A DNA stretch of 18,502 nucleotides, from the NCBI GenBank assembly GCA_009733775.1, contig WOGZ01000506.1, forward strand, positions 1-18,502, given 5' to 3'. This document shows, one piece after another, positions 10,679 to 18,502 of the stretch (its first letter is position 1; every line of letters starts with the position of its first letter). Position numbers and translations under genes: made by a program. The notes under the pieces are model-generated. The model worked only from the letters and a program-made list of their open reading frames with translations. It ran no database searches and was not told the DNA's origin. Source of the stretch: Alectoria sarmentosa (lineage: Eukaryota; Ascomycota; Lecanoromycetes; Lecanorales; Parmeliaceae).

Positions 10679-11200
10679 GCAAATGGGGTTGGCAAGTTCC
10701 GATCTGTACAATGTACGAAGGAGAAGGAGAAGGATAAGGAGAGGAATTCACAAGAATCAAGAAGGAGAAACAGACTAACCGAGGCGGCTGCGCTAGCTGC
10801 CTGGGCAACGCCCGCTTCACGCTAATGCACCGCGCCACTCGCGCCTCATAGCCATAACTCTCGTCACGAGAGTCTCGTCTCTCATGATAACTCATTTCGA
10901 CACTCAGCTCAATAGCCTTTGAATGAGGCGGATATGAAGATGAAAGCATCAGCTAATTTGTCTATCATCTTTCCATTGCTCCCACTCTGCTCCGTTTATG
11001 ATTTATGCATCAGAACTGGAGGCGAAAAAACAAGTCCTTTTGCCTACGAAAGCAGATCGAAATGCCAGTCATTGATCGCACTTGTAGAACCCTATAGAAA
11101 ATCCAAGAATCTAGAAATATGACCAGGAAATGAAAGCCCGAACCCAATCCCATTGGCAAGAGACTTCCCACCCCGATCCCTGCATCACACCCACACACGT
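10679..11200. promoter_or_regulatory. upstream region of the coiled-coil gene
   Basis: 522 nt between two tandem minus-strand genes, carrying the promoter of the coiled-coil gene. On the minus strand, 10790-10715 is strongly pyrimidine-rich (CTCCTTCTCCTT-like), the usual look of a filamentous-fungal promoter or 5' UTR. A sequence TTGTACAG just upstream of the start (around 10704-10711) could be the acceptor of a 5'-UTR intron. A perfect 17-nt palindrome is listed separately. Confidence 0.5.
10857..10873. promoter_or_regulatory. perfect 17-nt palindrome, possible regulator site
   Basis: ACTCTCGT-C-ACGAGAGT, an 8+1+8 perfect inverted repeat about 180 nt upstream of the coiled-coil gene's ATG. 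Its size and symmetry fit a site for a dimeric transcription factor, and the transcript could also form a small hairpin. No known fungal factor is assigned. Confidence 0.35.
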
Positions 11201-13540
11201 CTAGGCAGACTGCAGAGACCATACCCTCTGCCGTTTTGCCCTTGAGCTGGACTCATACCCCCCATCATCTCCCTCCTCCCTAGCCCTCTTCTTCTTGTTA
11301 ATTCTCTCAAGCCTCAACTCCAATGCGTCCTCAGTAGCTTTCACATACTCAATCTCCAGCGCCCTCCTCCTCGTTTGCGTTGCCAGTAATTCCAGCTTGA
11401 TTTCTCCCTCACTTTCATCCTCCAATGTTGTCGACTGCCGACGATTGGATGAGTTGGGTTGGCCATCTTGAGGTGGACTCGTATGAGGCGACGTTCCTGG
11501 CGCACCTGCTATGAAGACGTCTCGAACATCATAGCCATCATCGAAGTCGACCACATTTTCAAGTGTCTCATTCCCAGATTCAACCCTGCTCGATTGGTCC
11601 GAATTCCAACTTGAGGTCTTTGACTCAGGACCAAGACGCGGTTTCTTGTGCGCCTGTGCGACTTCATGGTCGAGAGTCTGATCATTGTCGATTTCGTCTC
11701 TGTTTCTTTTCGTGTCACGAGTTTGGTATGGACTGGCCATGGCTGGCAGCTGATGCGTTTGCGGACGACTGGGTTCGATGTGACTATAATCCGACTGCTC
11801 CTCTTTAACCTCGCCGCCATCAGCACGGTAGTACCTTCCGGTCTTGGGATTAGACCTGAGTTTCTTTTGGTTCTTGTGACTCCGCGAATACTCCCTCAAC
11901 TCAGCCTCTTTGCTGAGGTCGCCCAGATGGCGGGTGATGTTTGCGCCACCGTATCCTGCTTTGTCCTCCCGATCTTTTCGAAGATTTATGCGGCCTTGTC
12001 CCCCGTAATACAATTTGGTGATGGCGAGCTGGTGGCACAATGTTCCCTTGTATAGGACACTCGGTTGATCGTAGTGAAGGCAGCCATTGGTTTGCTGGTC
12101 TGGGATGTGCGCAACAAAAGGATTCCCACCCTCTCCGCGTCTACCATTTACGCAGCAAGCTTCCACAAAATCCTCGACCACCCTCTCTTCTTCGCCCAGA
12201 GCAAGACAGAATCTGTTCTTTCCACCCACCTCTTTTCGTGCGGCGCGGCCTTTAGCGGAGACGTTAAGTTTCGCGCATATATCTGGAAAGTTGCAGTGGC
12301 GCTCGATGCACCATAAATGAAAATATGCCGCATTCAAGAAAAGGTCGTGATCGGGATACTGAACAGAAAGCTCGTCAATTATAACGAGTAGCTGGCCTTG
12401 ATTGATTGTGCGCATAGGGCAATCCCTTAAGCGGCACCTCAATTTATTTGGGAACCTCTTAGCTGACGATGCCGGAGTCTTGTGAACCCTAAGCATCAGT
12501 TGGCTTTCCTTCAGATTGCGATGACCTTGGTGTAGAGGATGAGTAAATAAGAAGCGATTGACCTCCTCTGCCGAAAAAAGTATTGACGGGTGCAACTCTC
12601 CATCACGTGTGTAATCGAAGATATCCCACTTTTCTGGGGCTTGATCTAGGGGCGTGTATGCGCTATTCTCGATGTAAAGCTTGTTGCGTTGGATCCGAGA
12701 CCTATTAGGCTGTCTTTGAATAGAGAGTCTGCGCAGGTTCGTTAGCACTGCAAGCCTCTCGTTTGTAGGGTTCGGCTGACTGCTTCCTACCAAACTCATC
12801 GCTGGCTGTGTTTCCCTACCGATGAGGTGCAAACTCTGAAGGAATTCCAGTCCCGATGGATTATCTGGAAGCTCGAAATGTCCAGGTAAAAAACCATTGA
12901 GGTCATGGCCGCCACAGAAATCGCAGGTTCCAAAGGAATCTGACGAGTTCACGACAGCGGGTGCCAACAAATTTGCTGGATCAACAGTGGTATCCTGAAA
13001 CACTGACTTTGGCTCCTGTGTACTGGTAAATTGCGTTTGCGGGAGGGGAGACTCGTAGTGCGTGTTTGGAAAGTAAGGCAAAGCATAGTTCTCCGATTTG
13101 GAGGCAGATACACCTAACGTTCTATTCAAAGATTGCTCCGCGGGAGCTTGTCCATGAGTCTGGTTTGGAGAGGTAGGCGAAGAACGGTCCTCTGGCTGCG
13201 TGGCCGATACACCCAAGGTTTTATCCAACAGTCGCTCTGCGGGACCCCCGTCGTTGAGGTCATTGAAATTATGAGGAGCCTCCGGTGCAACAACATTTCG
13301 CCCAGGAATAAGATCATCGTAGAGGTTGTCCCAGTCGATGTCGACGTCAAATTTCGGATAGTCTGCTAGGAAATCAAGGCACAATTCAGCATCGGTGAAC
13401 TCAAATTGTAATCTTTCATGAGCCAGGAATCCTTTTGGAAGTCTCGTCCCACTCTCCTGGGTAACATCATCAATTTTTGTTGTTGGGGCAAGAACATCCC
13501 CACTCGCTGTTGGATCTGGCTGGGATTCATGGCCGGCCAT
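11201..13540 (-). CDS. large protein of unknown function, 779 residues
   Basis: A single uninterrupted frame from ATG at 13540 (G at -3, G at +4) to the stop at 11201. I recognise the general type as an uncharacterised fungal family but can assign no function. The likely conserved core is residues about 295-515: it starts near YTPLDQAPEKWDIFDY and includes LRCRLRDCPMR, FHLWCIERHCNFPD and GGKNRF. It has a C369-x4-C374 pair and H408-x2-C411, H415-C416, which could bind a metal (inference). Another C-x2-C pair (C206, C209) lies at CDFCGGH. Residues 100-165 hold a diverged 33-residue tandem repeat centred on TLGVSA. The tail (about 710-750) is charged and helical, followed by basic clusters (KKKRAREE, RAKRQR) resembling nuclear localisation signals, so a nuclear protein is plausible. 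The rest is low-complexity and probably disordered. No intron is needed. Confidence 0.75.
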   Translation of the reverse strand: MAGHESQPDPTASGDVLAPTTKIDDVTQESGTRLPKGFLAHERLQFEFTDAELCLDFLADYPKFDVDIDWDNLYDDLIPGRNVVAPEAPHNFNDLNDGGPAERLLDKTLGVSATQPEDRSSPTSPNQTHGQAPAEQSLNRTLGVSASKSENYALPYFPNTHYESPLPQTQFTSTQEPKSVFQDTTVDPANLLAPAVVNSSDSFGTCDFCGGHDLNGFLPGHFELPDNPSGLEFLQSLHLIGRETQPAMSLVGSSQPNPTNERLAVLTNLRRLSIQRQPNRSRIQRNKLYIENSAYTPLDQAPEKWDIFDYTRDGELHPSILFSAEEVNRFLFTHPLHQGHRNLKESQLMLRVHKTPASSAKRFPNKLRCRLRDCPMRTINQGQLLVIIDELSVQYPDHDLFLNAAYFHLWCIERHCNFPDICAKLNVSAKGRAARKEVGGKNRFCLALGEEERVVEDFVEACCVNGRRGEGGNPFVAHIPDQQTNGCLHYDQPSVLYKGTLCHQLAITKLYYGGQGRINLRKDREDKAGYGGANITRHLGDLSKEAELREYSRSHKNQKKLRSNPKTGRYYRADGGEVKEEQSDYSHIEPSRPQTHQLPAMASPYQTRDTKRNRDEIDNDQTLDHEVAQAHKKPRLGPESKTSSWNSDQSSRVESGNETLENVVDFDDGYDVRDVFIAGAPGTSPHTSPPQDGQPNSSNRRQSTTLEDESEGEIKLELLATQTRRRALEIEYVKATEDALELRLERINKKKRAREEGDDGGYESSSRAKRQRVWSLQSA
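13046..13243 (-). repeat. in-gene 99-nt tandem duplication (33 residues x 2)
   Basis: Within the 779-residue protein, residues 100-132 and 133-165 align end to end: PAERLLDKTLGVSA... against PAEQSLNRTLGVSA.... The first half of the unit is well conserved and the second half diverged. The matching DNA is also visibly similar on the plus strand, where CGGGAGCTTGTCC and CGGGACCCCCG follow related stretches. This indicates an old intragenic duplication. Confidence 0.7.
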
Positions 13541-15866
13541 GTCGTCTCAAGATAGGTCTCTATCACTTATGGTGGTAGAAGTGGGTTGCTTTCGGATTGT
13601 TCGGCAGTGAAGCTCTTTGGATGATGCAGGCGTGGAGGTGCTTGCCTCCGTGAACTGATTGGGTGGTTGGGGGGTTAAGCTGGGCAAGTAGCTTAATTTG
13701 AAGGAAGAAGAGTCAATGTACGCAGGCCGGACGGGATGAGCTGTTTCAAACGAGGGAGGTCTGGAGACATAAGATCGCTCTTTGTGCGTGCAACATTCAC
13801 AAAGGACAATCGACAATTGCATTATAATTTCGAACAATGAGTACAAAGGTGGTCTTGGCAAAGCCAGAAGAAGAAAGCGATTATGCGACAACGAGGCAGT
13901 GAACTAAGAGCTCATTGTTGCCAGCGAAAAAGTCTCACTACCTTCGTCCTTAATTGCGTCGAAGTTGCTTGGTCTGGTCCAGAGCACTTTTCACCTTTGA
14001 TTTCTTACCAGGCTCGAGGTTGCAGGGCACATATTGACATAGTACATAGAGAGCAGCAGCTAAGACAGGAAGTTCAACGTGGGGGAATGGGTCAAGAGTC
14101 ATAAATAGAGATAACTTCGAAAAAGTCAAGTAGCGGCACAACCGTAAAGTATCAACGAGTTCACACCGGCAATGAGATCTCTGTGTGTTCAACGCTCAAC
14201 CTGTAAAGTCCAGTTGAGGGATGAAGCCCAAAGTCGGTGTACGAAAAGCAATTCATGTCTCAAGTTGCAAGCTTTCGTTTTTTCAACTTACCTATCGTTT
14301 GCACTGTGTAATGTAAGACATAAGACATTCAAAATTTTGCCTGTCAAGTTAGCCATCTATTCACGACTTTTGATCCATTCTCTTAACAGGACCCCGGCGT
14401 TGGCAATACCATTTGCTCTCTAATGACCACGTCAATCAGCGTCATAGCTTGATAGGACCTGCGGCATTGTGGAAGTAAACTCTCCAGTATTCAACTGCGC
14501 TTACCTAACCAATGGCATTGTTGCTAATTTTGAAGAAGAAATTTCCAGGAATTGAATTGGGGACCAGGGATTACGGAGATGATCCTATATCCTCCAGCAG
14601 CGGATCACCATAGTCATTCGAAGAAATAGAGGAATGAGCACGCAATCACAGGTAGAAACCACAGGTAGAAACCAGTGACCAATAGCCTTATGTTGGACTC
14701 ATAGGCTCTCCCTTCTCGAGTCCCTATAGACCCTACACTCTCCAGATAAACCAAAGCACATCGAACTCGAGCCGTCCAACGAATCTTGGTAAGAGCAACA
14801 AGAATCCTTTCCAAAATCGTAAAAATATTGGGTGAGATACTTGATTACTTTGCACTATTTCTCGAATCTTTACGCTCAGGCCTTAGATCCATTTTGGCAG
14901 TCAGCAATGTACATGCCAAGGCACTCAGTGTAAGAAAAAGGTCGTCAGCATCTCTTATGTCAGTAGGTCTCCAAGAAAAAAATCAACAGAATGTTTCGGA
15001 ACAGGTCTGCAATAAATTTGTTTTTCATCAAACAAATCTCAGTGAGGTAGAGAGTAAGCCTGGATAGGCTAATCTCACTCGAAATGGTGTGGAGCATACC
15101 TAAGGAAGCCATCTCTGCTGTGGTGCTAAAACAATCATGCCCAAGCCAGTCCAGTCTCTTGGACTTCCCCAGCTGTATTACCCAAAATCTATGAGATACT
15201 CTTAAGACGAGGGGTTCGCCGGCGTAGCAGCCAGGGCTTCATCCCCTCGAAAGACTGACGATCCCATCATCTCCTACGGTGAATTCGACTTATGTTCCGA
15301 CGAAATTATCTAATCAGGCGCAGTGCCAAAAGAGAAGTTGCAGCAACGAGGGTCTGGTACTAGTACTCGTACCCAAGAAGGTCCCGAGTTCGGCATCGGA
15401 AAGATAATTTTGCCCGTTTAGATGACCTATCCGAGCTGGTTCTCGTACCAAACAGAGATAATTTCAGCATGAGACCTGTATTTGTGCAAGAAATCAAGGA
15501 GGCCAGCGTTCAAAGACCGCCAATTCCGATAAGATGTTGCATGCCAGGCCGTTGAGACAGGCAGTCCAAACCCAATTTAGTGTTCGAGATCCCAACTTTT
15601 CTCCCGTCAACACTTCAGCAAACCGGACCTGCTTCAATTGTCGCCGCTCATCCGCCATTATATTTGGAGTCCATGATATATGGAGCTGGCTAGTCTCATC
15701 CCATATTGGCCGAGTATTTGCCTATGAAGAATCCGGAGTCAGCATTCCTTCAAGGCAAGGTACCGAGCAACGGGACAGCTCGAAACGGCATTAGGAGCCA
15801 TTTTTGCTCCCGGAACATGCTTCGCAACTCATAGGATTGTCTGAATAATGACGATTCGCCCCCCAC
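13541..15866. other. gene-poor stretch, no intact gene seen
   Basis: The first few hundred bases should be the promoter and 5' UTR of the 779-residue gene; a minus-strand frame at 13547-13891 there has no recognisable domain. Beyond it all six frames are broken, and no conserved domain or tRNA-like B box is visible. A short duplication (13-nt unit, two copies) lies at 14647-14672. A plus-strand frame at 15137-15421 reads protein-like but has internal TAA codons at 15203 and 15311; I cannot identify it. Confidence 0.5.
14647..14672. repeat. 13-nt direct tandem duplication
   Basis: CACAGGTAGAAAC occurs twice head to tail with no mismatch, in otherwise non-coding sequence. It is probably a replication-slippage or repair footprint. 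Confidence 0.8.
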
Positions 15867-15998
15867 TTACCGCGCTGCCGCAGAGATGTTCTGTAGAAAA
15901 AGAATCAAAAAATATGGGATGGGAATAAGGGGTACTCGCGAGAAGGCAAAGACACCTGAAGCCCATGGAATACCAAGATTAGTGAGGTACAGCATATT
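15867..15998 (-). pseudogene. possible MFS transporter C-terminal fragment
   Basis: The translated stretch NLGIPWASGVFAFSRV followed by PLIPIPYFLILFLQN resembles the last transmembrane helix of fungal drug/polyamine-type major facilitator transporters, where an N-L-G-x-x-W-A-S...F...LIPIP pattern precedes a short basic tail. Nothing upstream on the same strand gives the remaining eleven helices in frame; the neighbouring frame (16170-15979) is hydrophobic but not clearly MFS. A GTAAGT sequence coincides with the terminal TAA. I read it as a relic of a decayed transporter gene. A chance hydrophobic segment remains possible. Confidence 0.35.
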
Positions 15999-16052
15999 CT
16001 TGTCCAGCGCCAGCGGAGATGGCTCTTTCGCTCTGAACAACAGCGCCATCAA

Positions 16053-16957
16053 GGATTACTCCTAAGACCGGGCCTCCCACAACTGCGAAGGCACAGCCAA
16101 CTACTCGTATGTTGTATGGCTGTTCCTCGTTGCCTTGGATCCCAGAAGACTTTTGCTGGCTCAAGATCAATGGGTGAATGATAGTTCTGCAAGGCGGATT
16201 CCGGGATTACAATACGTCACGGAATGGGTACTAGACTAGACTGTACTAATACACTAGTCTATGGGGTAGATACTCTAGCGTGCGGCATAATCATTCTTAG
16301 GTACTCATTATTAAGGTATCGTAGGATTGAATCCGTCTCTTCCTCACACTGTATGAATACTACTACCACTACCACTACCACTACCACTACCACGTTGGAG
16401 CTCTATAGATTATGCAATCTAATTCATACTGCTCATTTTATCAAGTCGAGCGTATTGAAGCTTATAGTTTGTACACATCAACGTAGAACATAGCCTCTGC
16501 ATTCTCTACATCTATTCTCCTTTTTCCTGCTTCCACCCTGACCCCCTCGGAAAAAAGCAAGCTGTGCCCATCGAGCTCCTTGTTCTATTCCTGTAAAGGT
16601 AGCGACTGCAAGGCAAGCTAGTTGAGTCAATCAAGACCACGATTTTGTGCATCTTAGCCAATCGTTCTCCGTTTTTTCCTTCCCATCCCCACCCTAGCCT
16701 CATCCGCATTCCCATCCTCACCCCCGAGTGCCCTCTTCATCTTCACCCTCTTCCCTTCCTCACTCACACCCAGTACTCGCGTGGCTGGCGTGGCGGACAA
16801 AGTTTGCGCTCATCTATCAACTAAACTACTAAAGTAATGGCATCGGTTTCAGACAGTTGATGGTGGCCTGTCAAATGCCGAATCATCATGGATCGTATCG
16901 CCCAAACGGTCTCATTGCTGCAATCGTCATGGATACAGGTTTGTTGAAGAACTTTCG
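16053..16957. other. non-coding stretch with microsatellite
   Basis: About 900 nt without a supportable gene. It contains the (ACTACC)5 array and purine/pyrimidine-biased sequence around 16500-16760. Short open frames at 16224-16493 (+), 16512-16721 (-) and 16857-17039 (+) have no recognisable domains. Confidence 0.5.
16362..16391. repeat. (ACTACC)5 microsatellite
   Basis: Five perfect ACTACC hexamers, preceded by ACT and followed by ACG. It lies in non-coding DNA, so its length is likely to vary between strains. Confidence 0.9.
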
Positions 16958-18210
16958 TCATGGCAGGCAGACGCGGAAGGTATTGTGTCTGATCTGTGGC
17001 GTCGGTAACTCCATGACTGGTCTTCGGATGGCCCTGTAGTTCCGGGACAGATGAGAAAATCTTGTTGCTCGTGCACGGTGGGTATAAACAACGACTGGAC
17101 CATCGGCCACTGTGCTTCGCAGTCTGATGAGCTTGGTACGAGAAAGCTCTTCGGTCACCGTCGCAGGTTTGCAGCCATGTTCGCAGGATTCAGGTGAAAA
17201 TTCATGTAATGACTTTATGTGGGCCCGTAAGGATTCCTCAGTGGCATAGGCCTTGTTACAGCCCTCCCATGTGCACCCCTTGGTCGTCACCCCTTACCAA
17301 GCCTTAACAAGGGCCTTATTGCAATGTTCTTCATGAACCCTTCTGCAGAGACCCATAAATTGATCGTCTTACTACATTTGAAAGTCCAAGGAGAAGGGTC
17401 GTTTCGAGAATTACCCCTCTTGGACTGCTGGCCAATTGTGCTTTCGGAAGGCTGGCCCTTGTCGGTGTATGCCTCCCATTGGATTGTGAATTGATCATTT
17501 CGGACGAAATGAATTCGAGCATACTGGTCAATCCATTGTCCTGCCGTAAGGAGGGTCTGTGGAGTCTCGACACCCATCATGATTTGCGCAGACTCCTCAG
17601 ACAAGGCTTGCTCATTGCATGCTGTCTCGCCTGAGCTTTGTTTTGGATAAAGTTCTTGTTCAGTCGAATTTGTCGCGGCAAGCTCAGTCGGGAAGATATC
17701 TGCCCGTAGCAGATTCAAAATGGTGTTGAATGACCTTCAGCTGCTACAAGGAGTCCTCGTCCAGCAGGGATGGGTCAATCAAGCAATAATCGAAGTCGTC
17801 GGATTGTGCTTCCTTGTTGTGGCTTTCGACATTTGTCAGACTGGCGGCTGTTGATTGGATTTCGTTTGACAATTGGATAATTTTGCCAACTTTTAGAGAC
17901 ACCAATAGAATATCTGTCTGATTGAAGACCTAAGTCTCAGTACATCGGTGTTGGCATTGCTCTTGCTCCTGACGAGTGAAGTTTCGAACGGCGCTGTCTT
18001 CAAATAGTGGTCACCACGATCGCGACGGATGGCCCTTTGAATGCGCTCCGTCTCAATCTTCGTAGAGTAGTCATTCTCCTGGATAAAGTCGCTTTTTTTT
18101 TTCTTCCAAGTGTCGATTTCTGTCTTTGTGATGGGAGCTTTTACAACTTTTTGCAAAACCCTTTGCGGGAGCGCAAAACTAGCAACCGGCCCCGCAATTT
18201 TTTGCCTGGA
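16958..18210 (-). pseudogene. decayed C2H2 zinc-finger protein gene
   Basis: Four consecutive minus-strand segments read as protein, but in shifting frames. Segment a, to about 17925, includes ITKTEIDTWKKKK and IETERIQRAIRRDRG. Segment b, about 17925-17735, includes QLSNEIQSTAASL and DDFDYCLIDPSLLDEDSL and ends in TAG. Segment c, 17718-17287, is acidic and then includes FKCSKTINLWVSAEGFMKN. Segment d, 17290-16958, carries a complete finger, C-x4-C-x12-H-x4-H (CTWEGCNKAYATEES to LRAHIKSLH). The segment c stretch looks like a finger that has lost its second Cys and its His, and CEHGC after the intact finger may be another relic. The c-d junction would need an intron of about 19 nt, too short, so a frameshift is likelier. 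A run of A codons near 18095-18106 is another indel-prone point. It lies against the AT-rich edge. An intact gene with unusual introns is the main alternative. Confidence 0.45.
18162..18177. repeat. short perfect hairpin
   Basis: TTTGCG-GGAG-CGCAAA, a six-base-pair stem with a four-base loop, at the point where the zinc-finger relic gives way to AT-rich DNA. GCAAAA also recurs nearby (about 18153, 18173, 18226, 18363). No function is assigned. Confidence 0.5.
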
Positions 18211-18234
18211 TCACCGTCAAATGCACGCAAAAGA

Positions 18235-18502
18235 TAAAATCGCATTATATAAATCTAAAATCACATTCAAATAGATAAACGTTGCAATAATAATCATTAT
18301 AATTACAATAATAATTATTACAATTATTTATTATAATAATAATAATTATTCAAAAATCGAGCAAAACCTTTATATTAAATTTCGTTTAAAAAAATTTAAT
18401 AATAATATTTTATAATTATACTCTTTGCACGTTATGTATATAAAAAGTAAATCGTATTAAAAACATTTTATTATACGATTTATCGATAAATCTTAACACG
18501 CG
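18235..18502. other. strongly AT-rich right flank
   Basis: Nearly pure A/T sequence with TAA/ATT-rich runs (for example 18286-18350), including two copies of the self-complementary AATAATTATT. No frame or RNA is supportable. The abrupt composition change suits an AT isochore or RIP-mutated repeat. Telomeric TTAGGG repeats are not seen. Confidence 0.7.

Noticed and set aside
13547..13891. 114-codon minus-strand frame just upstream of the 779-residue gene
   Set aside because: Low-complexity Ser/Thr/Pro content, no domain, and ends before the next ATG in another frame; more likely promoter or 5' UTR.
16362..16391. CRISPR-like short repeat array
   Set aside because: It is a simple hexanucleotide microsatellite without spacers, and the genome is eukaryotic.

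Overview
This window looks like nuclear DNA from a filamentous ascomycete fungus (Pezizomycotina); the class cannot be fixed from the sequence. The evidence is short spliceosomal introns (48-182 nt) with GTAAGT-like donors and CTRAY-like branch sites, CT-rich tracts upstream of start codons, and typical fungal protein families: a BTB/POZ protein, a class A FAD monooxygenase, an Osh1-type oxysterol-binding protein, a coiled-coil protein and a C2H2 zinc-finger relic. Both ends of the window become AT-rich, strongly so in the last ~270 bases. That suggests a gene-bearing segment between AT-rich, possibly RIP-affected, repeat-like DNA.

Layout, left to right. 1-300 is AT-rich. 473-1523 (+) is a two-exon BTB/POZ gene. 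1524-2419 is intergenic. 2420-3980 (+) is a three-exon FAD-dependent monooxygenase with a 27-nt first exon. 3981-4593 is intergenic and holds a CT microsatellite. 4594-8684 (+) is a four-exon gene for an Osh1/Swh1-type lipid-transfer protein of 1277 residues (ankyrin repeats, PH domain, FFAT-like motif, sterol/lipid-binding domain); its third intron appears to be GC-AG. A convergent coiled-coil gene occupies 10678-9020 (-), with a 48-nt intron that removes an in-frame TGA. A large gene of unknown function follows in tandem at 13540-11201 (-). From 13541 to about 16957 I find no intact gene, only a probable C-terminal scrap of an MFS transporter, a (ACTACC)5 microsatellite and weak open frames. 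16958 to about 18200 (-) looks like a decayed, frameshifted C2H2 zinc-finger gene lying against the AT-rich right edge.

The central genes (Osh1-like, coiled-coil) look like conserved, working housekeeping-type genes. They show no sign of forming one pathway. The flanks (BTB gene on the left, 13.5-18.5 kb on the right) look more accessory, with gene decay increasing towards the AT-rich right border. I see no tRNA, rRNA, CRISPR array or intact transposon. The most useful points for follow-up are the splice structures that a simple ORF reading misses, the 779-residue family of unknown function, and the pseudogene border on the right. I do not see convincing evidence of a wholly new biological system.
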